DNA of 64,000 bases, taken from NCBI GenBank assembly GCA_963383645.1, contig OY726576.1, forward strand, positions 12,132,928 through 12,196,927, written 5' to 3'. This stretch comes from Muscardinus avellanarius (lineage: Eukaryota > Chordata > Mammalia > Rodentia > Gliridae). The notes under the pieces were generated by a model. The model worked only from the letters and a program-made list of their open reading frames with translations, was not told the DNA's origin and ran no database searches. Made by a program: the position numbers and the translations under genes. Every line of letters starts with the position of its first letter. Positions within the stretch are counted from its first letter, which is position 1. Positions 54,600 through 64,000 of the stretch are shown piece after piece.

Positions 54600-54815
54600 C
54601 TTTGTTTTGTTTATTTGGTACTGGGGACTGAACCTGGTGGTATCCTACATCCAAGCTGTACCCCCATTCCTCTTTTATTTTTATTTTGAAACAGGGTCTC
54701 ACCAGGTTGATGAGAGTCTCACTACTTGCTGAGGCTGTCCTCAATCCTCCCGTCTTAGCCTCCCAAGTACTAAGATCACAGGTGTGTGCCACCATTCCTG
54801 CTAAACTTGCAGAAA
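54600..54815 (-). mobile_element. B1-dID SINE
   Basis: tggtactggggactgaacct ... gaaacagggtctcaccaggt ... gtgtgccaccattcctgct. Confidence 0.83.
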
Positions 54816-55414
54816 CTTAATCTGTCGGGCATGGTACTGACCTTTAAGTGGTGAATTGCCCAGAGCCAATTCTGGTAACAGATGTACTAGATATGTGACA
54901 TTTGCCTCACCAGATCCGATCTCAGTCTTTCCCATTCTGTTTTATATCCTGGATGCTAATCTCTGCAGACTGCTCGAAAAGGCGATTCCATCTGGTTTCC
55001 CTTTGGCTTTAATCAAGAAAGGTTTTGGCTGGAGAGTAATGCTGCTGCCTGGATGTTCCCAAAGCCCGCCCTGAGGACTGTTATGGGTTAGGTAGGCTGT
55101 GTTGTTTCTGTAGCGAAGCCGGAGCTACCAAGATGTCGCTGCTCTCTGTAACCCTAACCACTACTACCAGTTGGCCCTTTAGGGTTAAGGGTACCAATGG
55201 CTTCCCAATCTTGCCAGCCCCATTAGCGCACCGTCTACCCTTAATGTGCACATTCTTTCTAACTAGTCTATGAAATTCTCCTCAATCACCTCATTTGCGT
55301 GTGACACCAGTTTCCTGTCAGGAAATGGAATGGGAAATCACGAGACTGATGTCTGCTCTCCTTAAAGGAAGACCCGTCATCTATGAAGACCTGCTGTCTT
55401 GTCTCAAATATTGC

Positions 55415-55417
<3 letters not shown>
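54816..55417. other. Single-copy-looking DNA
   Basis: About 600 bp. A plus-strand 72-codon ORF (54856-55071) has no recognised homologue. No repeat recognised. Confidence 0.4.
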
Positions 55418-55472
<55 letters not shown>

Positions 55473-55640
55473 ATATATGTATATATACACACATATATAT
55501 GTGTATATATGTATATATACACACACATATATATATGTGTGTGTATATATACACACACATATATATACGTGTATATATACACGTATATATATGTGTGTAT
55601 ATATGTATATATATAGGTGTATATATATATATATTTCCAA
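55418..55640. repeat. (TA)n/(TG)n/(CA)n alternating purine-pyrimidine block
   Basis: About 220 bp of nearly uninterrupted alternating purine-pyrimidine, with many small palindromes (acacatatatatgtgt type). ORFs here are artefacts. Confidence 0.95.
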
Positions 55641-55932
55641 TGTCAGCTATTTAGGCCACTTGGTGTGTAGCATTTTGTTGTGGCAGCTGCACAGACACAG
55701 GCCATCCTCTGTTCTCACAGGTTGAGGCTTTGCCCCAGGGCACTGTGGGTGCCTTGGGTGGCAGATGTTGTCAGTACATCAAGAACTTTTCCTCGGCTGC
55801 AGGTGAAGTCGGCCGTGAGCCAAGGAAGCAGAGTCCACGCTGTCAGCCGGGCATTGTTGCCGGCTTACAAACACCGCTGCCTGATTCTCACCATCCACAG
55901 ACATCCTACCCAGGGTAGAGTGTGAGCCAGCG
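55641..55932. other. Single-copy-looking DNA
   Basis: Nothing recognised. Confidence 0.4.
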
Positions 55933-56407
55933 CCGGGCATGGTGGCAGATGAGTGTAATTCCAGTACTTGGGAGGCTGAGAAAGGAGCATCACAGGTTCA
56001 AAGCCAGCTTCAGCAATTTAGCAAGGCTGTCTGCAAATGAGCAAGATACTGTTTCCAAGTGAAAAATAAAATAGGGATGGGGTAGAATGCTCCTGGGCTC
56101 CATCCTCAGCTCCACACACATACACAAGTATAAACTAGAGCTGCCTGTGGTGGCGCATGCCTGCAATCCCACAATCCTACTTTTTTTGTGTGTGTGGTAC
56201 TGGGGATGGAACCCAGGAGCATTCTACCTCTGAGCTATACCCCCTGCCCTATTTTTTATACTTTATTTTGAAACAGGGTCTCACTGAGTTGCAAAAGGCC
56301 TCACTAAGTAACTGAAGCTATCCATAAACCGCGATCCCCCTGTCTCAGACTCCCGAATGCTGGGATGACAAGCGTGTGCCCCACGCCCGGCTTCCCACAA
56401 TCCTACT

Positions 56408-56441
<34 letters not shown>

Positions 56442-56576
56442 GGGTGCTGTGGATTGAGCCCAGAGCATTGTACCTTGAGCTACACCCCCAACCCCTATTT
56501 TTAATTTTTTTTTTTTTTTTGTACTGAGGATTGAACCCAGAGGCATCTTACCTCCAGGCTACGCCCCCAGCACAAT

Positions 56577-56615
<39 letters not shown>

Positions 56616-56892
56616 TTTTTGCGGGTCTGGAGATGGAATTCAGGGACATTCGACCTCCAAGCTATACCCCCTGCCCTATTTTTTATTCTTTATTTTGAAA
56701 CCAGGTCTCACTGAGTTGCGGAGGGCCTCACTAAGTAGCTGAGGCTGTCCGCGAACTGCGATCCTCCAGTCTCAGCCTCCCAAATGCTGGGATTACAAGC
56801 ATGCGCCACCACGCCCAGCTTTTAATTCTTATTTGGAAACAGGGTCTTACTAGATTACTGAGAGCCTCACTAAATTGCTGAGGCTGGCTTTG
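55933..56892. mobile_element. Dense SINE cluster
   Basis: Plus copies at 55933-56120 and a stub at 56140-56177. A minus copy at 56180-56393 is bracketed by cccacaatcctacta. Then (TTG)n 56408-56440, minus dID pieces 56441-56510 and 56505-56575, minus complete copy 56576-56820 with (TTTA)n, and a minus half copy 56821-56892 that continues at 57829 beyond the composite. Confidence 0.85.
56878..56892. repeat. Target-site duplication of composite copy 2, left
   Basis: ctgaggctggctttg, repeated exactly at 57814-57828. Confidence 0.88.
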
Positions 56893-57813
56893 TTTTTTTT
56901 TTTTCTAATTTAATGTATATTAAAATTTTATTAGATTATATAGTTTACTTTGCCATCATTGAACACCCATATTCAAATTTTATTCAAAACTGATTTTATT
57001 TTATTTTTTTCAGTGTATATGTATTTTATTTTATTTTATTTATTTTTTTATTTTATTTTTTAAATTAATTTATTTTTTAAATTGGTGCATTGTAGTCATA
57101 TATCAATCACATTGGAGTACAAGACTTGAGAGGATATACAAGCACACATCATCCAATTAGCCCTCCTCCAGCCCCCATCCCATTCCCTCCCCCTCCCTCC
57201 ATCCCACACTTCTTTGGTGATTTACTTTGATACATTTGTTTATGTACCTCCTGCGTTTTAAAGAGGCTCCATCCTCCAGTATTACATACCCTCTGATTGG
57301 TCACATTAGTTGTTTCACTATAGGGCCCTTTCTATAGCTCAACCTCTTCCTGTTGCCCTTTTCCTCCTAGTTATTGCTGATTAAGAGAAGCGTCTGATTT
57401 ATATTTTCTGCGATATTTCTCTGTGCATGCTGCGTTGCAAGTACCAATCCCACTCTTGATGGTCCCAGTAGTGGCCTGGCTACTCAGTGGACTGATCCAG
57501 ACCTCGCTGGCTCAAGCAGCGGCCTTGCCTCATGGGAGGCCCCAGTTCTGGTCTCGCTGGCCCCTGAACCGGTCTAACCCCTAAGCTGGCTTTGGTCCCG
57601 GCCTTGGAGGCCGCAGGAGTGAACTTGCCTCACGCCAGGCTCCGATGCTGGCCATTGGCCCCTGCACCGGTCTAACCCCTTGGCAGGATTCCAATCCCGG
57701 CCTCGGAGGCCAGAAACCGGCCTAGCCTCATGGCGGGCTCCAATGCCGGCCTCGTTGGCCCCAGCACCAGCCTAACCCCTCGGCAGGCTCCAATCCCGGC
57801 CTCGGAGGCCCCA
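56893..57813 (-). mobile_element. SVA-like composite retroelement, copy 2, with 3' extension
   Basis: Antisense and inserted in a SINE with an exact 15-bp TSD. In element orientation: about 330 bp of VNTR-type DNA (57813 down to about 57481), the unique 3' domain (about 57480-57079) at roughly 99% identity to copy 1 by eye, the element's own A-rich tail (about 57078-57000), about 95 bp of extra DNA with two AATAAA-type signals (56999-56906), and a terminal poly-A (56905-56893). The second tail after unrelated DNA is what a 3' transduction would look like. Confidence 0.85.
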
Positions 57814-58042
57814 CTGAGGCTGGCTTTGAACCTGTAAACCTCCTGTCTCCGTCTCCCAAGTATGGGATAACAAGCATGTACCACCATGCCTGGCTTTAAT
57901 TTTTATTTTTTATTTGGAAACAGTCTCACTAAGTTGACGCAAGGCTTACTGAGTTGTTGATGCTGGTTTCAAACCTGTGATCCTCCTTTCTCAGCCTCCC
58001 AAGTACTGAGATTACAGGCATGCACCACCATGCCCAGCTCCT
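57814..58042 (-). mobile_element. B1-dID SINE remainder and a shortened copy
   Basis: 57814-57895 completes the SINE broken by composite copy 2 (its first 15 bp are the TSD). 57896-58042 is a second minus-strand half copy. Confidence 0.82.
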
Positions 58043-58043
58043 T

Positions 58044-58212
58044 GTACTTGGGACACTGAGACAAGAGGATCACTGGTTTGGGCCAGCCTAACCAGTCTCA
58101 CTAACATAGTGAGACTTTCAGAAACTTAGTGAGACACTATTTCAAAACAAAAAATAAAACAGGGCTGGGGATGTACCTAAGAGGTAGAATGCCCCTGGGC
58201 TCAATTCCCAGT

Positions 58213-58245
<33 letters not shown>
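58044..58245 (+). mobile_element. B1-dID SINE with (CA)n tail
   Basis: cttgtacttgggacactgag ... gggctcaattcccagtataa, then (AC)n. Confidence 0.8.
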
Positions 58246-58247
<2 letters not shown>

Positions 58248-58286
58248 TAATAGATATGACCAAGTTGTTCTCCTAAGGGATTATGT

Positions 58287-58411
58287 CAGCCAGGCGTGGT
58301 GGCACACACTTGTAATCCCAGTACCTGGGAGGCTGAGACAGGAGGATCACAGGCTCACAGCCAGCTTCACCCACTTTGTGAGGCCCTCTACAATTTGGTG
58401 AGACCCTGTTT

Positions 58412-58454
<43 letters not shown>

Positions 58455-58760
58455 TTATTTATGATACTGGGGTTCCTGGAAGCCCTTCTATCTCTGGGCT
58501 ACACTCCCAGACAATATATATATATATACATACATATATATATATATTTTTTTTTTTTGAGGGTCTCTTAAGCCAGCGAGGCTGGCTCCAAACCAGCGTG
58601 ATCCTCCTGTCTCCGCCTCCCAAGCGTGGGGATTACAAGCGTGCACCACCACGCCCGGCTAGACCCTGTTTTAAAATAAAAAATAAAATAGGGCTGGGGG
58701 TGTAGCTCAGAGGTAGAAGGCCCCTAGGTTTAATTCTCAGTACCACGAAAAATAAATAAA
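58287..58760. mobile_element. Plus-strand B1-dID SINE split by a minus-strand copy
   Basis: Outer halves 58287-58410 and 58663-58760. The inner copy at 58411-58662 has (TTTA)n and an internal (TA)n expansion. agaccctgtttt is duplicated around it. Confidence 0.9.
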
Positions 58761-58994
58761 TACGTAAAAATAAAAGACTATATCAATTTATATTGCATGG
58801 GCCATGTCTATTTCTCCACCCCTTTCTGATAGTTTATCAGAGATTTCGATCTTGCCAACCTAATAGATAGAACACAGCATCTCTTTGTAACTTTCATGTG
58901 TACATGTCTTTTGGCTCAGAACAGTCGAGTGTGTGGCAAAGACGGGCAAACGGAAGTGTTCCTGCTGTGCTGACAACCTCGGCTTGTATATCAC

Positions 58995-59820
58995 ATTGGA
59001 TCCTGAGGAATGGATCTAGGGGCAATCTATCTCGGAACCACATTCCCAGCCCTTTTAATTAATTAAATAATTTTTCGGTACTGGGGATGGAACCCAGGGG
59101 CATTTGACCTCGGAGCTACATCACCTACCCTATTTTTTTATTCTTTATTTTGAAACAGGGTCTCACTGAGTTGCAGAGGGCCTCAATAAGTAGCTAAGGC
59201 TGGCCGAGAACTGAGATCTTCCTGTCTCAGCCTCCCAAATGTTGGGATTATAACCGTGCGCCACTATGCCTGGCTTTATTTATTTGTTTTTAAAATGTTT
59301 GTATTGAGGATTGAACCCAGGGGCATTCTACCTCTGAGCTAGGCCCTAACCCTTTTTTTTTTTTGTTTTGTTTTTGTGGGTCTGGGGATGGAACCCAGGG
59401 GCATTTGACCTCTGAGCTACACCCCCTGCCCAATTTTTTATTGTTTATTTTGAAACAGGGTCTCGCTAAGTTGCGGAGAGCCTCACTAAGTAACTAAGAA
59501 TATCCGCGAACCTGCGATCCTCCTGTCTCTGCCTCCCAAATGCTGGGATTACAAGGGTGTGCCACCACACCTGGCTCCCAACCCTATTTTTCTTTTTCTT
59601 TTTTTTTTTTTTTTTTTTTTTTGGTGGTACTAGGGGTGGAACCCAGAGACTTTCTACCTCTGGGCTATACTCCCAGACCTTTTTTATATTTTTTATTTGG
59701 AAACAGGGTCTTACTAAGTTGCTGAAAGCCTCACTAAGTAGCTGAGGCTGGCTTCGAACCTGTGCGATCCTCCTGTCTCAGCCTCCCAAGTACTAGGATT
59801 ATAAGTGTGCAAGAGGCCAC
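58995..59820 (-). mobile_element. Minus-strand B1-dID SINE array
   Basis: dID stub 58995-59060; copies 59061-59275, 59356-59580 and 59581-59815; stub 59276-59355. Confidence 0.86.
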
Positions 59821-60177
59821 CTCGTCACTGAGTGTACAGTCTACAGATCGCAAGTCATGTCCCCTAACCAATTAAAGAGATCGCGTTCCGTTTCAGTCCA
59901 GAAACTTGTTCTCTGTTAAGACTGGGATTTTCGGGACACAGAAAAGCAGTAGAGAAGGCGGTGCGGCGGGCCGGGGGAGGGTTGGGCAGCGGGCAGAGCG
60001 CTACCTGCGATTCCTGGAAGTCAGGTCGGGCTGCCGGCCAGGGCTCTCACTTTCCCCCCAGTCCTCCCTCTCTGATGCAGATCTTCGTCCTGTGCGGATC
60101 GCCTTACTGGGTGCTCTATTTTAGACGGACCTTCAACACCTTCCCGGGGCTCTGGTCCTTGCTCTGATCCTGCTGGT
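59821..60177. other. CpG-richer single-copy-looking DNA
   Basis: Contains a CpG-dense core at 59955-60045 but no convincing exon. A weak promoter-like region is possible. Confidence 0.3.
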
Positions 60178-60250
60178 TTTGCAGTGCTGGGGTAAAGCCA
60201 GGGCCTCGCACGTTAAGGCCAGCGCTGTACCACTGAGCCGTCCCCACCCC
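60178..60250 (-). mobile_element. ID element (full, without B1)
   Basis: Minus strand of agtgctggggtaaagccagg ... cgctgtaccactgagc, a tRNA-derived ID core that keeps the part deleted in dID. Confidence 0.8.
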
Positions 60251-60481
60251 ACCCCGGTGTGGCTTCTTTTGCTGGCCCAACAATTGGTTTGCTTGCATCA
60301 GGCCTTCGGATGGATCTGCTCCAGCAGTGGGGCCGACTTTCAAAAGGACACCACTGCAGACAATAGGGTGGTGGATGCAAGACCCCTCTGCTGTCAGGAG
60401 AAGTCACGAGGTCCTGGCCTGAACGCAGCAAATTTCTGCCCCCCCCCCATCTGCACATCGTGTGCTAAAAATGATTGCAAA

Positions 60482-61125
60482 GCTGGGCGTGGTGGCCCAC
60501 ACTTGTTATCTCAGTACTTGGGAGGCTGAGACAGGAGGATCGCAGGTTCACAGCCAGCCTCGGCAACTTACGCCTTCTGCAACTTAGTGAGACCCTGTTT
60601 CAAAATAAAAAAATAGGGCTAAGAGTGTAGCTCGGAGGTAGACAGCCTTTCTCTGGGTTCAATCCCCAGTACATCACACACAAAGACACAGCTGTATATT
60701 TTTATAATATGTATGTATTTATTTATGTGTGTGTTACTAGAGAGTGAACCCAGGGATGTTCTGCCTCTAAACTACATGCTTATTTTGAAACAAGGTCTCT
60801 CTAGCCGAATGCCTGTAATCCCAGTATTTGGGAGGCTGAAACAGGAAGATTGAGGGTCCTAGGACAGTCTCAGCAAGTTGCGAGACTGAGCAACTAGTGA
60901 TACCCTATTTAAAAACAAAAAACAAACACAACTGGAGGTATAGCTCAGAGGTAGACCATCCCTGGGTTCAATCTCCAATACTACAAAATTTAAAAAGAAA
61001 GAAACAGAGTCTCATTAAATTGCTGAGGGCTTCGCTAAATTGCCAAGGCTGGCCCTGAACCTACAATTCTCTTGTCTCAGCCTTCCAAGAACTGAGGTCA
61101 TAGGTGCATGCCACCACGCCCAGCT
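60482..61125. mobile_element. SINE cluster
   Basis: Plus copy 60482-60685; minus stub 60715-60800; plus copy 60801-60990; minus half copy 61000-61125. Confidence 0.8.
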
Positions 61126-61189
61126 CTTTTACAATTTCTTGAATTGATTCCAGGTAAGTATCATCTCAAAGGAAGTAGATGCTCTTTGT

Positions 61190-61710
61190 CTGTCTGTTTT
61201 GTGTTAATAGGGATTGAACCCAAGGGCATTCCATTCCTGAACTACAGCTCCTCCGGTGAGATTTTATTAATTAATTAATTTATTTATTTAGTGACACTGG
61301 GAGTGGATGCATGATTTTACTTTGAAACAGGGTCTTGCTAAGTTGCTGAGGGTTTCACTAAACTGCCGAGGCTGATCTTGAACCTGTGATCCTCCTGTTT
61401 CAGCCTCCCAAGTACTAGAATCATAGGCATTCACTATCATATCTGGCTTTATTTTTTATTCATTCTTTTTTTCTTTTCTTCTTTCTTTCTTTTCTTCTTC
61501 CTTCCTTCCCTTCTTTGAGAAACTGGGGATGGAATCCAGGAGTGTTCTACCTCCAAGCTACACCCCCAGCCGTAGTTTTTCTTCTTTATTTTGAAACAGG
61601 GTCTCACTAAGTTGTGGAAGGCCTCATGAAGCTGGCCGTGAACCTGCGATCCTCCTGTCTCAGCCTCCCAAATGCTGGGATTACCAGCGTGCCCACCACA
61701 CCCAGCTAAT
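61190..61710 (-). mobile_element. Minus-strand B1-dID SINEs
   Basis: dID stub 61190-61255; old copy 61260-61450; copy 61470-61710 with a (TTCT)n tail. Confidence 0.82.
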
Positions 61711-61825
61711 GTGTCCATTTCTTCCTCTTGGCATTTTTTCGGCTCCCCGAGATGGTGCAGCTGGCTCAGCACCCCCCCATGCCCCAGCACAGCCCACTCT
61801 GCCACCTCCCAGCAGGGAGAGGCCC

Positions 61826-61945
61826 TCACTGTAATTTCATCTTTGCTTTACCGATAAGGTAACTGATAGAAGGTAAGCGGGCTCTCCACCGGGGTCAGTA
61901 ACAGCGCCAGGATTTAACCAAGCGGCATCCAGAGCTCAGGGCGAG
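61826..61945 (+). mobile_element. MIR SINE relic
   Basis: tcatctttgctttaccgata ... ggtcagtaacagcgccagga ... tccagagctc resembles the MIR core and 3' side. Diverged. Confidence 0.55.
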
Positions 61946-62242
61946 GCGCCGGGCTGCCCTGGGCGACACCACCTGCTCCGCTCTTATCGAGAACCATAGC
62001 CCGAGCTGAATGCTTTTTTTTCCAAGGGTTTCTTCTCCAGAGACTGAGGGGTATAAATATCCAATAAACCACACGCAATATCCTAAAGTAAAAATAAATT
62101 CTGCTGAAGGCGCAGCTGTTAGGGGTAGAAAGACCCCCAAATCAATCTTGTCTCACTTTTTTTTTTTTGGTTCTGAAATAGATCAAAAGTAATGTTGATA
62201 TGAGCCCTAAAGGACATGAAAGGTATAAAAAGGGGAACAGGG
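61946..62242. other. Single-copy-looking DNA
   Basis: Nothing recognised. Confidence 0.35.
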
Positions 62243-62430
62243 CCCGGGCGTGGTGGTGCATTCCTGTAATCCCAGTATTTGGGAGGCTGAGATAGGAGGA
62301 TTGCGGGTTTGAAGCCAGCCTCAGCAACCTAGTGAGAACCTGTTTCAAAATAAAAAATAACATTGGCTGGGAGTATGGCTCAGGGGTACCACGCCCTAGG
62401 TTCAGCCTCCAGTACCCAAAGTGTGTGTTG
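62243..62430 (+). mobile_element. B1-dID SINE
   Basis: cccgggcgtggtggtgcatt ... taggttcagcctccagtacc. Confidence 0.84.
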
Positions 62431-62526
62431 GGGGTGAGTGGGACAAAGCCCACCTTTTTCTTTTTCTCCCACCTTAGTGCAGGTGGTTCAGGGGCTGGAA
62501 ACTTTATTTAGAAAAGCTACATTCAA

Positions 62527-62944
62527 AGCTGGGCGTGGTGGCGCACGCTTGTAATCCCAGCATTCGGGAAGCTGAGACAGGAGGATTGAGGTTGGCAGAA
62601 AGCCTCAGCTACTTAGCGAGGCCCTCTGCAATTTAGTGAGACCCTGTTTCAAAATAAAGAATAAAAGCCGGGCGTGGTGGCGCACGCTTGTAATCCCAGC
62701 ATTCGGGAGGCTGAGACCTGGAGGATCGCGGTTCGCGGACAGCCTCAGCTACTTAGTGAGGCCTCTGCAACTCAGTGAGACCCGGTTTCAGAATAAAGAA
62801 TAAAAAATAGGGCAGGGGGTGTAGCTCGGAGGTCAAATGTCCCTGGGTTCCATCCCCAGACCCACAAAAAAAAAATAAAAATAAAAATAAAGAATAAAAA
62901 ATAGGGCTGGGGGTATAATGCCCCTGGGTTTCATCCCCAGTTCT

Positions 62945-62986
<42 letters not shown>

Positions 62987-63370
62987 GAAAAATAAATTTA
63001 AAAAAAAGAAAAAAGAAAAGCTACATTCTACACCAGGCGTGGTGGCACACACTTGTAATCTCAGTACTTGGGAGGCTGAGACAGGAAGATTGTAGGTTCA
63101 AGGATAGTCTCAATAAATAGTGAGACTCTCTTTAACCTAGTGAGACCCTGTTTCAAAATAAAAATTAAAAAATAAATAGGAGCTGGGCGTGGTGGCGCAC
63201 GCTTGTAATCCCAGCACTTGGGAGGCTGAGACAGGAGGACCGCGCAGGTTTGAAGCCAGCCTCAGCTACTTAGTGAGGCTCTCAGCAACTTAGTGAGACC
63301 CTGTTTCCAAATAAAATATAGAAATAGGTCTGGGAGGATAGCCCAGAGATAGAAAGCCTCTGGGTTAGCC
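62527..63370 (+). mobile_element. Nested plus-strand B1-dID SINEs
   Basis: Outer copy 62527-62665 with its dID at 62905-62950 and an (ATA)n tail (62947-62986). Inner young copy 62668-62880. Then copies 63033-63178 and 63181-63370. Confidence 0.87.
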
Positions 63371-63470
63371 ACATCCTAACATTCTGGGAAAATTGTCCTT
63401 AGGACCTGGATCTTGGGTTTGTGCCCATGTGTTCTGCCCTAAGCACATATATGAATTGATAACAGGCATG

Positions 63471-64000
63471 TGTCAAGTGGGGTGGCCCACACTTGTACTT
63501 GGGAGGCTGACACAGGAGGACGGCAGGTTCACAGCTAGCCTTAGCTACTTAGCAAGGTTTTCAGCAACCTAGTGAGACCCAAGTGAGTCTCCAAATAAGA
63601 AATAAAATCAGACTGGGAGTGGAGCTTGGAGGTAGATGCCTCTGGGCTCAATTCCCAGAACCTAAAATAAACAAATAAAATAAAAAATAAAGGCCATGTG
63701 TACACTTCCTCCTCCTCCTTTTAGTACTGGGGAGTGAATTACCCCAGGGGCATTCTATCCCTGAATTACACGTCCAGCCCCTTTTATTTTTTGTTTCGAA
63801 ACAGGGTCACCACTGAGGCTCAGCGGGACACGGGTTACACACCTGTAACCCCCGTACATGGTAGGGTCACAGGTTCCAGGCCAGCCACGGCAACTTAGTG
63901 AGACCATGTTTCAAAATAAAAAATAAATCATTTTAAGCCAGGCATCATGGCACACACTTGTAATCCCAGCATTCGGGAGGCTGAGACTGAAGGATCACGG
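63471..64000. mobile_element. SINE cluster to window end
   Basis: Plus copy 63471-63675; minus dID stub 63720-63815; plus half copy 63816-63925; plus copy starting at 63930 and cut by the window edge. Confidence 0.82.

Noticed and set aside
1..64000. CRISPR array, bacterial operons, rRNA or functional tRNA genes
   Set aside because: All sequence features are mammalian. The tRNA-like boxes belong to ID/dID SINEs, and the spaced repeats are VNTRs without CRISPR-type unique spacers.

Overview
The window is mammalian nuclear DNA with no intact protein-coding gene that I can recognise. It is packed with interspersed repeats. The dominant one is a dimeric SINE. Its left half is B1/7SL-like (conserved core around ggtggcgcacgcttgtaatc) and its right half is a shortened, tRNA-derived ID-like unit (gtgtagctcggaggt ... 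ccccagtacc) with an A-rich tail. This matches the published description of the rodent B1-dID family. Together with a few full ID-like elements, rodent-style L1 ends and many (CA)n arrays, it points to a non-murid rodent, most likely squirrel-related (Sciuridae, Aplodontiidae or Gliridae). I cannot fix the species. By eye SINEs cover well over half of the window, often nested two or three deep, and many keep clean target-site duplications (TSDs).

Layout. 1-2 kb: SINEs. 2-3.6 kb: CpG-richer single-copy-looking DNA with a 21-bp coding-phase minisatellite. 3.83-7.25 kb: the most striking feature, a complete composite retroelement made of a GC-rich 50/100-bp VNTR plus a unique 3' domain and a poly-A tail, flanked by a 17-bp TSD. 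Its design resembles primate SVA/LAVA elements. 7.3-29 kb: SINE clusters, L1 pieces, MIR relics and single-copy islands, including a candidate first coding exon near 23.3 kb and a CpG-rich promoter-like segment near 29.2 kb. 29.5-42 kb: L1 3' end, more SINEs and several solo LTRs with 5-bp TSDs. 42.93-46.39 kb: a young endogenous retrovirus with two 324-bp LTRs and no usable gag-pol-env, therefore non-autonomous. 50.0-51.2 kb: a perfect 28-bp inverted repeat and an LTR-like unit with a triplicated module. 51.8 kb: an old relative of the composite's 3' domain. 56.9-57.8 kb: a second, antisense, nearly identical composite copy that carries an apparent 3' transduction. The rest to 64 kb is SINE clusters and single-copy islands.

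The window therefore reads as a record of transposition rather than a gene neighbourhood. SINEs, the composite and L1 share L1-type hallmarks (poly-A tails and TSDs of about 10-17 bp), so one L1 machinery probably mobilised them. The LTR elements form a separate group with TG...CA ends and 5-bp TSDs. The open frames I checked are explained by repeats (VNTR, microsatellites, SINE antisense) and are not annotated as genes.
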